A stretch of DNA of 64,000 nt from Agaribacterium haliotis. GTDB taxonomy: Bacteria > Pseudomonadota > Gammaproteobacteria > Pseudomonadales > Cellvibrionaceae. A program made the translations under genes and the position numbers. The stretch spans positions 287,527 through 351,526 of the forward strand of contig NZ_NKQJ01000002.1 of the NCBI RefSeq assembly GCF_002312815.1. The letters are read 5' to 3'. Shown piece after piece: positions 35,806 to 45,298 of this stretch; position 1 is the stretch's first letter, and every line of letters begins with the position of its first letter. The notes below the pieces were generated by a model that saw nothing but the letters and a program-made list of their open reading frames with translations, had not been told where the DNA came from and did no database searches.

Positions 35806-36948
35806 ATGTATAAACAATTTAAACAACGCCTTGGCTCTCTGATCGCAACACCGTCGGTAAGTTGCACACTCGCCTCTCACGATATGAGCAACAGGCCGGC
35901 TATCGATCTGCTCTCATCGTGGTTCGAACACAAGGGTTTTGACTGCCGCATTCAAGAACTTCAGCCAAACAAAGCCAATTTAATTGCCTGCTTAGGCCGG
36001 GGCAGCGGCGGCCTGGTACTCAGTGGCCACAGCGATACAGTGCCCTTTGACGAGAGCCGCTGGCAATCTAACCCGCTTGCTGTCGACGAGCGAGACTCGC
36101 GCTTTTTTGGCCTCGGCAGCTGCGATATGAAAGGCTTTTTTGCGGTCATACTGGCAGCGCTCGACGAACTTCAACTAACGATCAGCGAGCTAAAAAAACC
36201 GCTGATCGTGCTGGCGACGGCCGACGAGGAAAGCTCCATGAGTGGCGCGCGCGCGCTGTGCGCCGCCGACCTGCTCAACAGCCGCTACGCCATCATTGGC
36301 GAACCCACCGGGCTTGTGCCAATTTACATGCACAAAGGCATAGGCATGCACCGGCTGAATATTAAAGGCCGCGCAGGCCACAGCAGCAACCCCGAGCTCG
36401 GCAACAATGCCATCGAAGCAATGCACGAGGTCATCGGCGAACTGCTGAGCTTTCGCACAGACATGCAAAAACAGCATCAAAACCCGGCCTTTGCTATTGC
36501 CAGCCCAACCATGAACCTAGGCTGTGTGCACGGCGGAGACAATCCAAATCGCATCTGCGGCAGCTGTGAACTCGACTTTGATTTAAGGCCGCTACCGGGC
36601 ATGGAGCTGGAGCAACTGCAAGAAGCTATCGATGCACGCTTACAGCTTATCGCTGAACGCCGCGGCGTTGAACTTCAGCTCGACAAGCTCTTTGACGGGG
36701 TCGACGCCTTTGCCGAGCACAAAGACAGCGAGCTGATCAGCTTGGCCGAAGAGCTCAGCGGCCACAGCGCTGAAACTGTCGCCTTTGCAACAGAGGCGCC
36801 CTTTTTGAAAAAACTCGGCATGCAGACGGTTGTACTCGGCCCGGGCAGCATAGACCAGGCCCACCAACCCGATGAGTTTTTGCATTTTGACCAGATAAAA
36901 CCCGCCGTGAACATCGTCAAAAGCGCCATAAAACGCTATTGCTTATAG
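35806..36948 (+). CDS. argE: N-acetylornithine deacetylase
   Basis: A zinc-dependent M20 hydrolase of 380 residues that releases ornithine from N-acetylornithine in the linear arginine pathway. Metal ligands and catalytic residues are visible: His75 and Asp77 in SGHSDTVPFD, the Asp of SCDMKGFF near 107, and the Glu pair in TADEESSMSG near 139-140; the dimerisation domain has GRAGHSSNP. It precedes argA by 53 bases, so two arginine genes are together here. Confidence 0.92.
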   Translation: MYKQFKQRLGSLIATPSVSCTLASHDMSNRPAIDLLSSWFEHKGFDCRIQELQPNKANLIACLGRGSGGLVLSGHSDTVPFDESRWQSNPLAVDERDSRFFGLGSCDMKGFFAVILAALDELQLTISELKKPLIVLATADEESSMSGARALCAADLLNSRYAIIGEPTGLVPIYMHKGIGMHRLNIKGRAGHSSNPELGNNAIEAMHEVIGELLSFRTDMQKQHQNPAFAIASPTMNLGCVHGGDNPNRICGSCELDFDLRPLPGMELEQLQEAIDARLQLIAERRGVELQLDKLFDGVDAFAEHKDSELISLAEELSGHSAETVAFATEAPFLKKLGMQTVVLGPGSIDQAHQPDEFLHFDQIKPAVNIVKSAIKRYCL

Positions 36949-37001
36949 ATGCAGTTCAAGCACAATAGCGCCCAGGCGAACTAACTAAAAGGAAGGCACT
37001 C

Positions 37002-38354
37002 GTGCAGGAAATGAGTGATATCAGCTGGCTCAGACAAGCCTCTCCCTATATTCACAAACACCGCGGCAAAATTGCCCTGATCATGCTTCCCGGGGAGTTT
37101 GTTGACGACGACGCCCTGTGCAATATCACCAGTGACCTCGCCCTGCTAACCAGCCTCGGTATCAAGCTTGTGCTTGTGCACGGTGCGCGACCGCAGATTG
37201 AGCAAGCCCTCAAAAACGCCAAGCTCGATACCGACTACCACAACGGCGTGCGCATCACCGCCAGCGAACACATGCATGCCGTTATTCAGGCCGTCGGCGA
37301 AACGCGCTTTAAACTCGAAGCCCAGCTCAGCAGCGGCTTGCCCAATTCAGCCATGCACGGCTCACGCTTAAAAGTTCGCGGCGGAAATTTTGTCAGCGCC
37401 AAACCGCGCGGCATTATCGACGGCATCGATTACCAATATACCGGAGAAGTGCGTTCGGTCGACGGCGAAGGCATTATTGAAGAGATCAACAACGGCTCGC
37501 TGGCTTTGATCAGCCCGCTCGGTTATTCGCTTACCGGCGAGATGTTTAATGTCAGTTTTGCCGATGTTGCCGTTGCTGTCGCCAAGGCAGTGAAAGCAGA
37601 CAAACTTATCGCCTACAACGATGACGGGCGCATACGCGATGCCAACAATCACTGCTTTCGGGAGATGACCCTGCTGCAGTGTAAGAAGTTTTTAGTTGAG
37701 ACCCAGCGCCACAGTGAGAGCCACAGCTATTTCAGCCTAGAGGCCTGCCACCAAGCCTGTGATTTGGGCGTACCGCGCGCGCATATCGTCAGCGCTCGCG
37801 AAGACGGCGCCGTGCTCAAAGAGCTATTCACCCGCGACGGCGCCGGCACCATGATTTACCGCGATAGTTATGAAACCATCCGCCGCGCGCGTATCGAAGA
37901 CGTTGCCGGCATACTCGGGCTGATCGAACCGCTCGAACAACAGGGCGTGCTTGTCAAACGCTCGCGCGAACTGCTTGAAACCGAAATCAGCTGCTTTACC
38001 GTCATGGAAAAGGACAGCATGATTATTGGCTGCGCGGCACTTTACCCAATTGCCAACAGTAAATTTGCCGAGATCGCCTGTGTGGCAATGCACCCGGACT
38101 ACCGCGGTGGCGGCCGCGCCAGCAAATTGCTAACCCACGTCGAGCGCCAGAGTGCCCGCCTCGGAGCCTCGACCCTGTTTGTATTAACAACACAAACGTC
38201 TCACTGGTTTTTAGAGCAGGGCTTTATTGAGACAGCGCTCGATATGCTGCCGGTAGAACGTCAAAAGCTCTACAACTTTCAGCGCAAAAGCAAAGTTTTT
38301 AGCAAGCGTATCAATGTCACAGCAACCACGATCGATTTAAACAGCAACGAATAA
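37002..38354 (+). CDS. argA: Amino-acid N-acetyltransferase (N-acetylglutamate synthase)
   Basis: Commits glutamate to arginine synthesis using acetyl-CoA. The 450-residue protein has an N-terminal amino-acid-kinase-like domain (about 20-290) that normally binds arginine for feedback inhibition, and a C-terminal GNAT domain (about 300-435) with CVAMHPDYRGGGRASKLL. The GTG at 37002 is preceded by AAGGAAGG at good spacing; the ATG at 37011 is an alternative. With ArgE downstream in the pathway, it implies the linear route, not acetyl recycling. Confidence 0.93.
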   Translation: MQEMSDISWLRQASPYIHKHRGKIALIMLPGEFVDDDALCNITSDLALLTSLGIKLVLVHGARPQIEQALKNAKLDTDYHNGVRITASEHMHAVIQAVGETRFKLEAQLSSGLPNSAMHGSRLKVRGGNFVSAKPRGIIDGIDYQYTGEVRSVDGEGIIEEINNGSLALISPLGYSLTGEMFNVSFADVAVAVAKAVKADKLIAYNDDGRIRDANNHCFREMTLLQCKKFLVETQRHSESHSYFSLEACHQACDLGVPRAHIVSAREDGAVLKELFTRDGAGTMIYRDSYETIRRARIEDVAGILGLIEPLEQQGVLVKRSRELLETEISCFTVMEKDSMIIGCAALYPIANSKFAEIACVAMHPDYRGGGRASKLLTHVERQSARLGASTLFVLTTQTSHWFLEQGFIETALDMLPVERQKLYNFQRKSKVFSKRINVTATTIDLNSNE

Positions 38355-38380
38355 GCCGCGCTCGATGCCTAGTGCGCGGC
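38355..38380 (+). terminator. Possible hairpin after argA
   Basis: GCCGCGC and GCGCGGC form a 7-bp stem with a 12-base loop directly after the argA stop. No T-run follows, so intrinsic termination is doubtful. Confidence 0.3.
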
Positions 38381-38453
38381 GGCAAAGCCGCTAAACCTCG
38401 CCTAAACTTCTGCTAATGATCCCAAACTGTGGGCAAATAACAGGCGACTTTGA

Positions 38454-40118
38454 ATGCTTCAGGCGGCAGACGGCTTAAAACAAATCGACATCGTCAAGAT
38501 TTTCAGCGATAAGCGCTGTTTGGTTATCGATGACTTTCCAGAAATTCGAGGCTCTCTTACCCGCACCCTAAAAAACTTTGGCGCCCAGGCTGTCGACACC
38601 GCCGCCGACGGTGAAGAGGCCATTAAGCTCTGCCAAAATAAAAAGTACGACATCGTTATCTGCGATTACAACCTCGGCTCTGGCAAAGACGGCCAACAAG
38701 TGCTCGAAGAAGTGCGCTTTTTACGAGTGCTGATGATGACCAGCCTGTTTGTGATGATCACCGGTGAACAGAGCCGGGAAATGGTGCTCGGCGCGCTTGA
38801 ATGCCAGCCAGACGACTACATTACCAAACCCTACACCCAGGCCTCGCTTAAGGTTCGCCTGAACAAGGCCGTTGTGCGCCATCAAGCGCTTTTGCACATT
38901 AAAAAAGCCATCAGCGATGGCGACTACCGCCAGGCCCTGCAGTACTGCAACGACGCCATCAAAGAGGGCACGCGCTACGGCACCGCAATCTTAAAAATAA
39001 AAGGCCAACTGCACTTTTTGTTAAAACAGTTAAAAGAAGCCGAATCGGTCTACGAAAGCATACTCAGTAAAAAACCCGTGGTCTGGGCCAAACTCGGCAT
39101 GGGCAAGACCCTGCTTGAGCTCGACAAGCTCGACGGCGCCGAAGAGATGTTTCAGAGCATACTCGATGAAGACGAGCGTTATGTCGAAGCTCACGATATG
39201 CTCGCCGAGCTCAACGAGCGCAAAAAAGACTTTCTCGCAGCGCAGCGCCACGTGGAAAAAGCCACAGAAGTCAGCCCCAAAAGTGTGTTGCGCCACCGCC
39301 GTTTAGCCAAGCTCGCCGAGTTCAATAACGACGACGACCAAGCACTCAAAAGCTATCAGCAGACCATTAAGTGGGGGCTGAATTCCGTTCACGAGAGCGA
39401 CCAGGATTATTTTAACTACGCGCGCAAAGCCGCACATGTTGCCTCGGGCAGCAGCAACAGCGACAGCAAAGCACTGATCAAGCAAGCTAACAGTGTGCTC
39501 GACCGGGCCCGCAAGCGCTACAGCAACAATGATGCAATTGCAGTGCAGGCGCAGATGGTTGAAAGCCAGCTCGCGCGCGCTTCTGGCGATGAGAAAAGAG
39601 CCAGCAGTGCGCTGAGCAAGGCGCGCACCATGTACGGCCAGCTCGAAACGCCAAATGTCGACGCGAGCCTGGAGTTTGCGCGCACGCTGCACGCCTTTGA
39701 CGAAGAAGATGAAGCTCGCTCTCTGCTCAAAGACCTGGCCCTGCGCCACAGTGGAAACGAAGAGTTAATGGGCATTATCGACAGCATTACCAGCGAGCCC
39801 ATCAGCGATGAAGGCCGCGCCATCGCCACTCAACTCACCAAAGACGGCATTGGCGCTTACGACAGCAAAGACTATGCACAAGCTGTTGAAGTCTTTAATG
39901 AAGCCCTAGCCGCCTACCCCAATCACACAGGCTTAAACCTCAACCTGATTCAGGCCGTGCTCGCCCACGTCGAGCGCAGTGGTCGCGACGACCACACCAC
40001 GGGGCTGGTCAGGCGCAGCCTCAAAGCGATCGGCAGCCTCGACGAGCAGCACAAAGCCCATAAACGCTACAGTTTCATTATTAAGCAAGTCGGCAAGTTT
40101 ATGCCCGACCTACTGTAG
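38454..40118 (+). CDS. Response regulator receiver protein with TPR repeats
   Basis: A 554-residue cytosolic protein. Residues 20-145 form a receiver domain with phosphoacceptor Asp71 (VICDYNL), acidic Asp26-Asp27, the conserved Thr in MITGE and Lys125 in ITKPY. The remaining 400 residues are TPR-like helical repeats (AESVYESILSKKP, AEEMFQSILDEDERY, AVEVFNEALAAYP). There is no DNA-binding or enzymatic output, so it probably acts by protein contact, as in other REC-TPR proteins of gammaproteobacteria. No kinase is adjacent; the YfiR-kinase at 30.7 kb is the nearest candidate. Confidence 0.85.
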   Translation: MLQAADGLKQIDIVKIFSDKRCLVIDDFPEIRGSLTRTLKNFGAQAVDTAADGEEAIKLCQNKKYDIVICDYNLGSGKDGQQVLEEVRFLRVLMMTSLFVMITGEQSREMVLGALECQPDDYITKPYTQASLKVRLNKAVVRHQALLHIKKAISDGDYRQALQYCNDAIKEGTRYGTAILKIKGQLHFLLKQLKEAESVYESILSKKPVVWAKLGMGKTLLELDKLDGAEEMFQSILDEDERYVEAHDMLAELNERKKDFLAAQRHVEKATEVSPKSVLRHRRLAKLAEFNNDDDQALKSYQQTIKWGLNSVHESDQDYFNYARKAAHVASGSSNSDSKALIKQANSVLDRARKRYSNNDAIAVQAQMVESQLARASGDEKRASSALSKARTMYGQLETPNVDASLEFARTLHAFDEEDEARSLLKDLALRHSGNEELMGIIDSITSEPISDEGRAIATQLTKDGIGAYDSKDYAQAVEVFNEALAAYPNHTGLNLNLIQAVLAHVERSGRDDHTTGLVRRSLKAIGSLDEQHKAHKRYSFIIKQVGKFMPDLL

Positions 40119-40223
40119 TTGCAGCGCAGTCCTGGCACCTAAAGCGCGCAACTCTGCCCTGCCTTGAGCAAATTTGCTAAACTTGCTCCCCCTTTTGCTC
40201 TACAGCCCACTTCAGGAAAGTTT

Positions 40224-42065
40224 ATGCCTCGTTATCGCTCCCGCACCACTACCGAAGGACGAAATATGGCCGGCGCCCGCGCCCTGTGGCGCGCAACCGG
40301 AATGAAAGACGACGATTTTCAAAAACCGATTATCGCCGTGGTCAACTCCTTTACTCAATTTGTACCGGGCCACGTACACCTGAAGGATATGGGCCAGCTG
40401 GTTGCCCGCGAAATTGAAAAAGCCGGCGGTGTCGCCAAAGAATTTAATACTATTGCCGTTGATGACGGCATCGCCATGGGCCACGACGGCATGCTTTACA
40501 GCTTGCCGAGCCGCGATCTGATTGCCGATAGTGTCGAGTACATGGTCAATGCCCACTGTGCCGACGCAATGGTATGCATCAGCAACTGCGACAAAATCAC
40601 GCCGGGCATGCTAATGGCCGCTATGCGCCTTAATATCCCCTGTGTATTTGTAAGCGGCGGGCCAATGGAAGCGGGCAAAACCAAGCTCGCCGATCACGGC
40701 CTGGATCTCGTTGACGCCATGGTTATCGCCGCGGACAGCTCAGCCAGTGATGAAAAAGTCGCCGAGTATGAACGCAGCGCATGCCCGACCTGCGGCTCGT
40801 GTTCAGGCATGTTTACCGCTAACTCGATGAACTGCCTAACAGAAGCGCTGGGCCTTAGCCTGCCCGGCAACGGCACAACACTCGCCACCCACAGCGACAG
40901 GCGCCAGCTGTTTGAACGCGCCGGCAGCCTTGCAGTAAAACTCTGTAAACAGTATTACGAGGGCGATGACGAATCTGTATTGCCGCGCAACATCGCCAAC
41001 AAAGCCGCGTTTAACAACGCCATGGCCCTGGATATCGCCATGGGCGGCTCCACCAATACCATTTTGCATCTGCTCGGCATCGCCCGTGAAGGCGGGGTCG
41101 ATTTTGATCTGGAAGATATCGACCGCTTGAGCCGCAAAGTCCCCCAGCTTTGTAAAGTTGCGCCGAATACTCAAAAGTACCATATCGAAGATGTGCACCG
41201 CGCCGGCGGTATCATGGCTATTTTGGGTGAGCTCGATCGCGCTGGCCTGCTCGACAGCTCGTGCAGCACCGTGCACAGCGCCACGATGGCCGATGCGCTC
41301 AAACAGTGGGACATTATGCAAAGCCAGGATGCTAGCGTCGCTGAATTCTTTAAAGCCGGGCCGGCAGGCATCCCTACCCAGCAGGCGTTTAGCCAAAGCA
41401 CGCGCTGGGCCAGTCTCGATGCCGACAGAGCGGAGGGCTGCATACGCTCACTCGACAATGCATTTAGCCTTGAAGGCGGCCTCGCTGTGCTCAAAGGCAA
41501 TATCGCCGAAGACGGCTGCGTTGTAAAAAGCGCCGGTGTCGACGAGAGTATTCTTGTGTTTGAAGGCCCCGCCCATATTTGCGAGAGCCAGGATCAAGCG
41601 GTTGCCGATATCCTCGATGACAAGGTTAAAGCCGGCGCCGTTGTCATTGTTCGCTATGAAGGTCCCAAGGGCGGGCCGGGCATGCAGGAAATGCTCTACC
41701 CCACCTCCTACCTCAAATCCAAGGGCCTCGGCAAAAGCTGCGCCCTGCTAACCGACGGGCGCTTTTCCGGCGGAACCTCGGGCCTGAGTATTGGCCACGC
41801 CTCGCCGGAGGCTGCTGCTGGTGGAGCGATCGGCTTAGTGAAGAACGGTGATTTAATTAAAATTGACATCCCCAATCGCAGCATTGACGTTCTTCTCAGC
41901 GATGAGGAGCTCGCCACTCGCCGCGCGCAGCAGGATAAAATTGGCTGGCAGCCAGCTCAGGCGCGCCCCCGCGCTGTCAGTGCCGCGCTGAAAGCGTACG
42001 CCATGCTCGCCACCAGCGCAGATAAAGGCGCCGTGCGCGACTTAACTAAACTCGAAGATATTTAA
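40224..42065 (+). CDS. ilvD: Dihydroxy-acid dehydratase
   Basis: An Fe-S dehydratase of the valine, leucine and isoleucine pathway, 613 residues, the usual length. Cluster ligands lie in [12 protein letters not shown] and [26 protein letters not shown] and [21 protein letters not shown] are family blocks. The frame extends to a TTG at 40164, but the ATG at 40224 follows AGGAAAG and gives the standard [19 protein letters not shown] start. Monocistronic. Confidence 0.96.
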   Translation: MPRYRSRTTTEGRNMAGARALWRATGMKDDDFQKPIIAVVNSFTQFVPGHVHLKDMGQLVAREIEKAGGVAKEFNTIAVDDGIAMGHDGMLYSLPSRDLIADSVEYMVNAHCADAMVCISNCDKITPGMLMAAMRLNIPCVFVSGGPMEAGKTKLADHGLDLVDAMVIAADSSASDEKVAEYERSACPTCGSCSGMFTANSMNCLTEALGLSLPGNGTTLATHSDRRQLFERAGSLAVKLCKQYYEGDDESVLPRNIANKAAFNNAMALDIAMGGSTNTILHLLGIAREGGVDFDLEDIDRLSRKVPQLCKVAPNTQKYHIEDVHRAGGIMAILGELDRAGLLDSSCSTVHSATMADALKQWDIMQSQDASVAEFFKAGPAGIPTQQAFSQSTRWASLDADRAEGCIRSLDNAFSLEGGLAVLKGNIAEDGCVVKSAGVDESILVFEGPAHICESQDQAVADILDDKVKAGAVVIVRYEGPKGGPGMQEMLYPTSYLKSKGLGKSCALLTDGRFSGGTSGLSIGHASPEAAAGGAIGLVKNGDLIKIDIPNRSIDVLLSDEELATRRAQQDKIGWQPAQARPRAVSAALKAYAMLATSADKGAVRDLTKLEDI

Positions 42066-42076
42066 TAAAGCCAACT

Positions 42077-42108
42077 AATGGGGCGCATCTTAATCGATGC
42101 GTCCTATT
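42077..42108 (+). terminator. Stable hairpin after ilvD
   Basis: A 13-bp stem (two G-T pairs) of AATGGGGCGCATC and GATGCGTCCTATT around a six-base loop, 11 bases after the ilvD stop. It is followed by GGGCG, not T residues, so it could protect the mRNA end or be part of a repeat instead of an intrinsic terminator. Confidence 0.4.
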
Positions 42109-42236
42109 GGGCGCTCGCGCCACCTGTTATGCGCTTCGAGCCTTGCCCATTCTGCGGGCCTTTCAGCTCGCCTCTCTTACCATCTCCCCAAATAAGCATC
42201 TCTGCATATAAAAGCCCAGAAGCATAAACACCGGGC

Positions 42237-42267
42237 AAAAAAAAACGCAGCTTAGTGCTGCGTTTTT
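42237..42267. terminator. Bidirectional intrinsic terminator
   Basis: A-run, then ACGCAGC-TTAGT-GCTGCGT, then a T-run: a perfect stem with A/T tails on both sides. It sits 22 bases from the end of the minus-strand TPR gene and can stop both that operon and readthrough from ilvD. Confidence 0.9.
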
Positions 42268-42288
42268 AGCTCTGAAGATAAGCTAGCG

Positions 42289-43707
42289 CTATCGAATAAC
42301 CTCTTCAATATCAAGGCCATCATCAGCGAGCGAGTTCTTCAACACGTCGTAGCGTTTTTTCTCATTTCGAGCATAACGCAACCAACCGTTGGCAAACTGG
42401 CGGTGCTTTTTGATTTTTGCAGCTTTTTCAAAACTACTAATTGCATTGCCAAACTGGTGCAAATCAAAATAAGCGATACCCATATTGATATGTACTTCGC
42501 CGTCCATATCGCGAGTAAAGTTGCCTTTATTCAGGGCTCTCTTGCCAGCCTTAATCGCCTCTGCTGGGTTGTTTAAATCCAGGTAAACGCCGGTCAGCTG
42601 ACCGTAAAAATTACCAGATTTACTCATTTTCCCAACTTCCTGCAAAACAGGAATCGCTCTTTTGCTTTCCTTGGCGCGCTGCAAAGCTAGAGCAAGCAAC
42701 TCGAGATTTTTCTCATTGCGCTCAATCTTTTTCTCTTTCATTCCCTTTTCGAGAATTTTTGCAGTGTTATAAGGCACATCTTCAGCGAGGTAGATTTTCG
42801 ATAAAGTTACCAAGTCTCGCTCTTTGGTATAGCCACCCATTAAGTAGGTAACTTCCATTGAGTTCAACTGGTCTTTCTCTCGACCGATCATACCGTACAT
42901 CGAACCGAGCTGAGCCCAGTAAGACTTTTTCGGGTAGTTGCGAATCAGCTTTTCGAGAATCTTGGTCGCAGTTTTAAAATCTTCCTTGTCCAAGTACATC
43001 GCGCGCTGCAAGTTGTACCAGCTTTCTTCAGCAATTTTGCCTTTAGCTTCGACCATGCTTACCGCTTTATTAATCGAGTCTAAAGCACATTTTTGCTGGT
43101 TGTTCTGGTAACAAATCACCGACTTCAACTGCCAGATTTCAGCGCCAACTTCGGTGCCTGTCTCATTAGCAAGCTTCATCCAACGATCGAGGTAATCAAT
43201 ACTCTGCTGAAACTTCTCAAGTTGGAAGCTCAGCTGAGCGATGTACATCATGCTTTGCAACTCAACCGCAATCGGAATCTCCGGGCTCTGAGCAACGACT
43301 TTTTTGTAGGCTTCTACAGCGTCGTTGTACTTTTCCATCGAATACGCGACATAGGCGTTCATGTTGTATATCTGCGATTTCTCGTAGCGATTACACTCTT
43401 CACAAGCTTTTTCGAGTTTTTTCAACTCTTTTAATGCGCGCGGGAAATCCGGCTTCTTACCAGGGTTTTTTTCCTGATCCGGGTTTGCGTATTCACTGGC
43501 CTTACCCAGGCCTTTAAATACTTTTTCACTAATACCAGGCAGAGCTCGACGCTTTTGCTGTGTCGCCTGAGCCTCAGCGCTGGCCAAACCAAGCTCGCCA
43601 CCACTTTGGCGAGCGAGGTTATCAAGCAGCGTTGGGCCGGCAAATAAAGCAGCAGCAAGGGCGGTTGCAGAAGCGAGCGACTTTGCCGTCATCGTCAAAG
43701 ATTTCAT
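42289..43707 (-). CDS. TPR-repeat protein of the TonB2-type cluster
   Basis: A 472-residue exported protein with a Sec leader (about 1-25, possibly cleaved near LFA) and many TPR-like repeats (KYNDAVEAYKKVVAQSP, EKFQQSIDYLDRWMKLA, FGNAISSFEKAAKIKKH). Its place as the last gene of the DUF3450/ExbB/ExbB/ExbD/TonB operon matches clusters known from Vibrio, Shewanella and Cellvibrionales, where the TPR protein is thought to aid the periplasmic side of TonB2 energy transfer. A precise biochemical role is not established. Confidence 0.85.
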   Translation of the reverse strand: MKSLTMTAKSLASATALAAALFAGPTLLDNLARQSGGELGLASAEAQATQQKRRALPGISEKVFKGLGKASEYANPDQEKNPGKKPDFPRALKELKKLEKACEECNRYEKSQIYNMNAYVAYSMEKYNDAVEAYKKVVAQSPEIPIAVELQSMMYIAQLSFQLEKFQQSIDYLDRWMKLANETGTEVGAEIWQLKSVICYQNNQQKCALDSINKAVSMVEAKGKIAEESWYNLQRAMYLDKEDFKTATKILEKLIRNYPKKSYWAQLGSMYGMIGREKDQLNSMEVTYLMGGYTKERDLVTLSKIYLAEDVPYNTAKILEKGMKEKKIERNEKNLELLALALQRAKESKRAIPVLQEVGKMSKSGNFYGQLTGVYLDLNNPAEAIKAGKRALNKGNFTRDMDGEVHINMGIAYFDLHQFGNAISSFEKAAKIKKHRQFANGWLRYARNEKKRYDVLKNSLADDGLDIEEVIR

Positions 43708-43715
43708 ACTCTCTC

Positions 43716-44309
43716 CTATTCAGCCAGCTTATAAGTGAAGCGGTTGTGCACGTTCGGAACCTCAATAGCCTGACCGTCAATGACTTTAGGCTTATATTTA
43801 AACTTCTTTGCGGCCTTGATAGAGGCGCTCAAGAAGATGCGGTTCGGGCAGTCTGCCTCAACAATATCTTTGGTTTCACCCGTCGTCGTTACGGTGTACT
43901 TCACAGTACAGTAACCCTCTACACCTCGACTCGCAGCACGAGCTGGGTATTTCGGCGCAACTTTTACGATAGGCAAATAATCACCGTCAGAAGAAAAACC
44001 ACCAACAGCACCGATATTTACTTTCACACCAACTTCAGGGGCAATAGCGATGCTATTGTCGATGTCTGGCGCTTCAAACTCGGGCTCGGGAATTTCCGGT
44101 GGCGGCTCTTCAACCTCTTCCGGTTTTTCAACCTTAGCTGTATCGAACTCTTCACTGACTTCACGATTATCCATCGTAATTTCAGGAATTTTAAACTCCT
44201 CTACCTCTTTCGGTTCGGTCATATTACTGGCGATCAATAAATGCATCGTCAGCAACAAACCCATCGTCACAATGACGGCGGGAATAGCGGAGGAAATAAT
44301 TCTTAACAT
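43716..44309 (-). CDS. tonB: TonB-family energy transducer
   Basis: A 197-residue TonB2-type protein: N-terminal membrane anchor (about 7-27), a Pro/Glu-rich spacer (EKPEEVEEPPPEIPEPEFE, about 60-80), and a C-terminal TonB domain with YPARAASRGVEGYCTVKYTV and AAKKFKYKPKVIDG. It couples the inner-membrane proton gradient to outer-membrane receptors. It is shorter than E. coli TonB, as TonB2 proteins are. It lies 12 bases after exbD. Confidence 0.92.
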   Translation of the reverse strand: MLRIISSAIPAVIVTMGLLLTMHLLIASNMTEPKEVEEFKIPEITMDNREVSEEFDTAKVEKPEEVEEPPPEIPEPEFEAPDIDNSIAIAPEVGVKVNIGAVGGFSSDGDYLPIVKVAPKYPARAASRGVEGYCTVKYTVTTTGETKDIVEADCPNRIFLSASIKAAKKFKYKPKVIDGQAIEVPNVHNRFTYKLAE

Positions 44310-44321
44310 GGGTATTTCCTC

Positions 44322-44723
44322 CTAGTTTGAACCGGCTGAGACAGTGATTTCACCAACGCCAGCCTCTCGTGCCGCCTGAGCCACTTCCGCCATAGTTTTG
44401 ATATTGGCTTCTTTATCAGCCTGAATCACAACCTTGCCTTTAGGGGTTTCAGCTAGCAGAGCTTCGACTTGGCGCTTCACGCCGCGAACATCGACTTCGT
44501 TCTTATTTACCCAGACTACGTTTTCATCGCTAATGGCGATCAGAATCGGGGTTTTGACTTTGTCGACCATCGTCGCGTCCGGGCGATTTACTTCAATGCC
44601 CGGCTCTTTTACAAATGATGCAGTCACAATGAAGAAGATCAACATGATGAAAACCACGTCGAGCATCGGGGTCAGGTCAATGGCCCCTGCTTCCTCATCT
44701 CCTGCTGATTGACTTCTAGCCAT
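44322..44723 (-). CDS. exbD: Biopolymer transport protein ExbD
   Basis: A 133-residue inner-membrane protein with a single N-terminal helix containing the proton-conducting Asp (DLTPMLDVVFIMLIFFIVTASF, near residues 16-37) and a periplasmic domain. It forms the stator with ExbB to energise TonB. Located between the short ExbB and TonB genes. Confidence 0.93.
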   Translation of the reverse strand: MARSQSAGDEEAGAIDLTPMLDVVFIMLIFFIVTASFVKEPGIEVNRPDATMVDKVKTPILIAISDENVVWVNKNEVDVRGVKRQVEALLAETPKGKVVIQADKEANIKTMAEVAQAAREAGVGEITVSAGSN

Positions 44724-44758
44724 AAGATTTCTCGTTAATTAGCCTCGATTCCAGTGCC

Positions 44759-45286
44759 TTAGTGATCCATCGTCAGATGATCTTCAAGCAACTGACTTTC
44801 ACGAGTCGCAATCTGGTTAACAAGGGTCTGGCCAAATACGCCTGACAGCGCTGCCACCATTCCGGCCATCGTTGGGATCGTCGCTTTAGACACCCCCGAA
44901 GCCATAGACTTGGCGTCACCACCACCTGTAGCAGCCAATACACCGAAGACCTCGATCATTCCGGTCACGGTTCCGAGCAGACCGAGCAGAGGGCAAAGAG
45001 CCACAATGGTCGCAATCAACTCGAGATTGGCATTAATTTTCTCATTGACCTCAGAGATCATTGAGCGGCGGATTTGCTGCGCGTTCCAGCTTTTACGCTC
45101 AGGACGCGCCTCCCAGCTGGAGAGCGCACCGTTAACAACACGGTTCAGCTCTCCCTTGTAAAACCAAAAGCGCTCGAATAGTAGGGTCCACATAATGAAT
45201 GCCGCAGAGGCAATCACATAGAGAACCCATCCGCCCCGGTTGACGAAATCTAAAACATCGGCAAACAGGTCCATCAATACGAGCAT
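44759..45286 (-). CDS. exbB: MotA/TolQ/ExbB proton channel protein (short ExbB)
   Basis: A 175-residue ExbB/TolQ-type protein with three membrane helices; the last two include ATIVALCPLLGLLGTVTGMIEVF and SKATIPTMAGMVAALSGVFG, the proton-channel core. The ATG at 45286 has a GGAG site at correct distance. With ExbD it forms the motor. It is the second of two ExbB-like genes in this operon. Confidence 0.92.
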   Translation of the reverse strand: MLVLMDLFADVLDFVNRGGWVLYVIASAAFIMWTLLFERFWFYKGELNRVVNGALSSWEARPERKSWNAQQIRRSMISEVNEKINANLELIATIVALCPLLGLLGTVTGMIEVFGVLAATGGGDAKSMASGVSKATIPTMAGMVAALSGVFGQTLVNQIATRESQLLEDHLTMDH

Positions 45287-45298
45287 GGGACTCTCCTC

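Noticed and set aside
42109..42236. A gene or second interspersed repeat in the ilvD downstream gap
   Set aside because: The sequence has short palindromic pieces, but I could not match it to the 161-bp repeat or see a coding frame.
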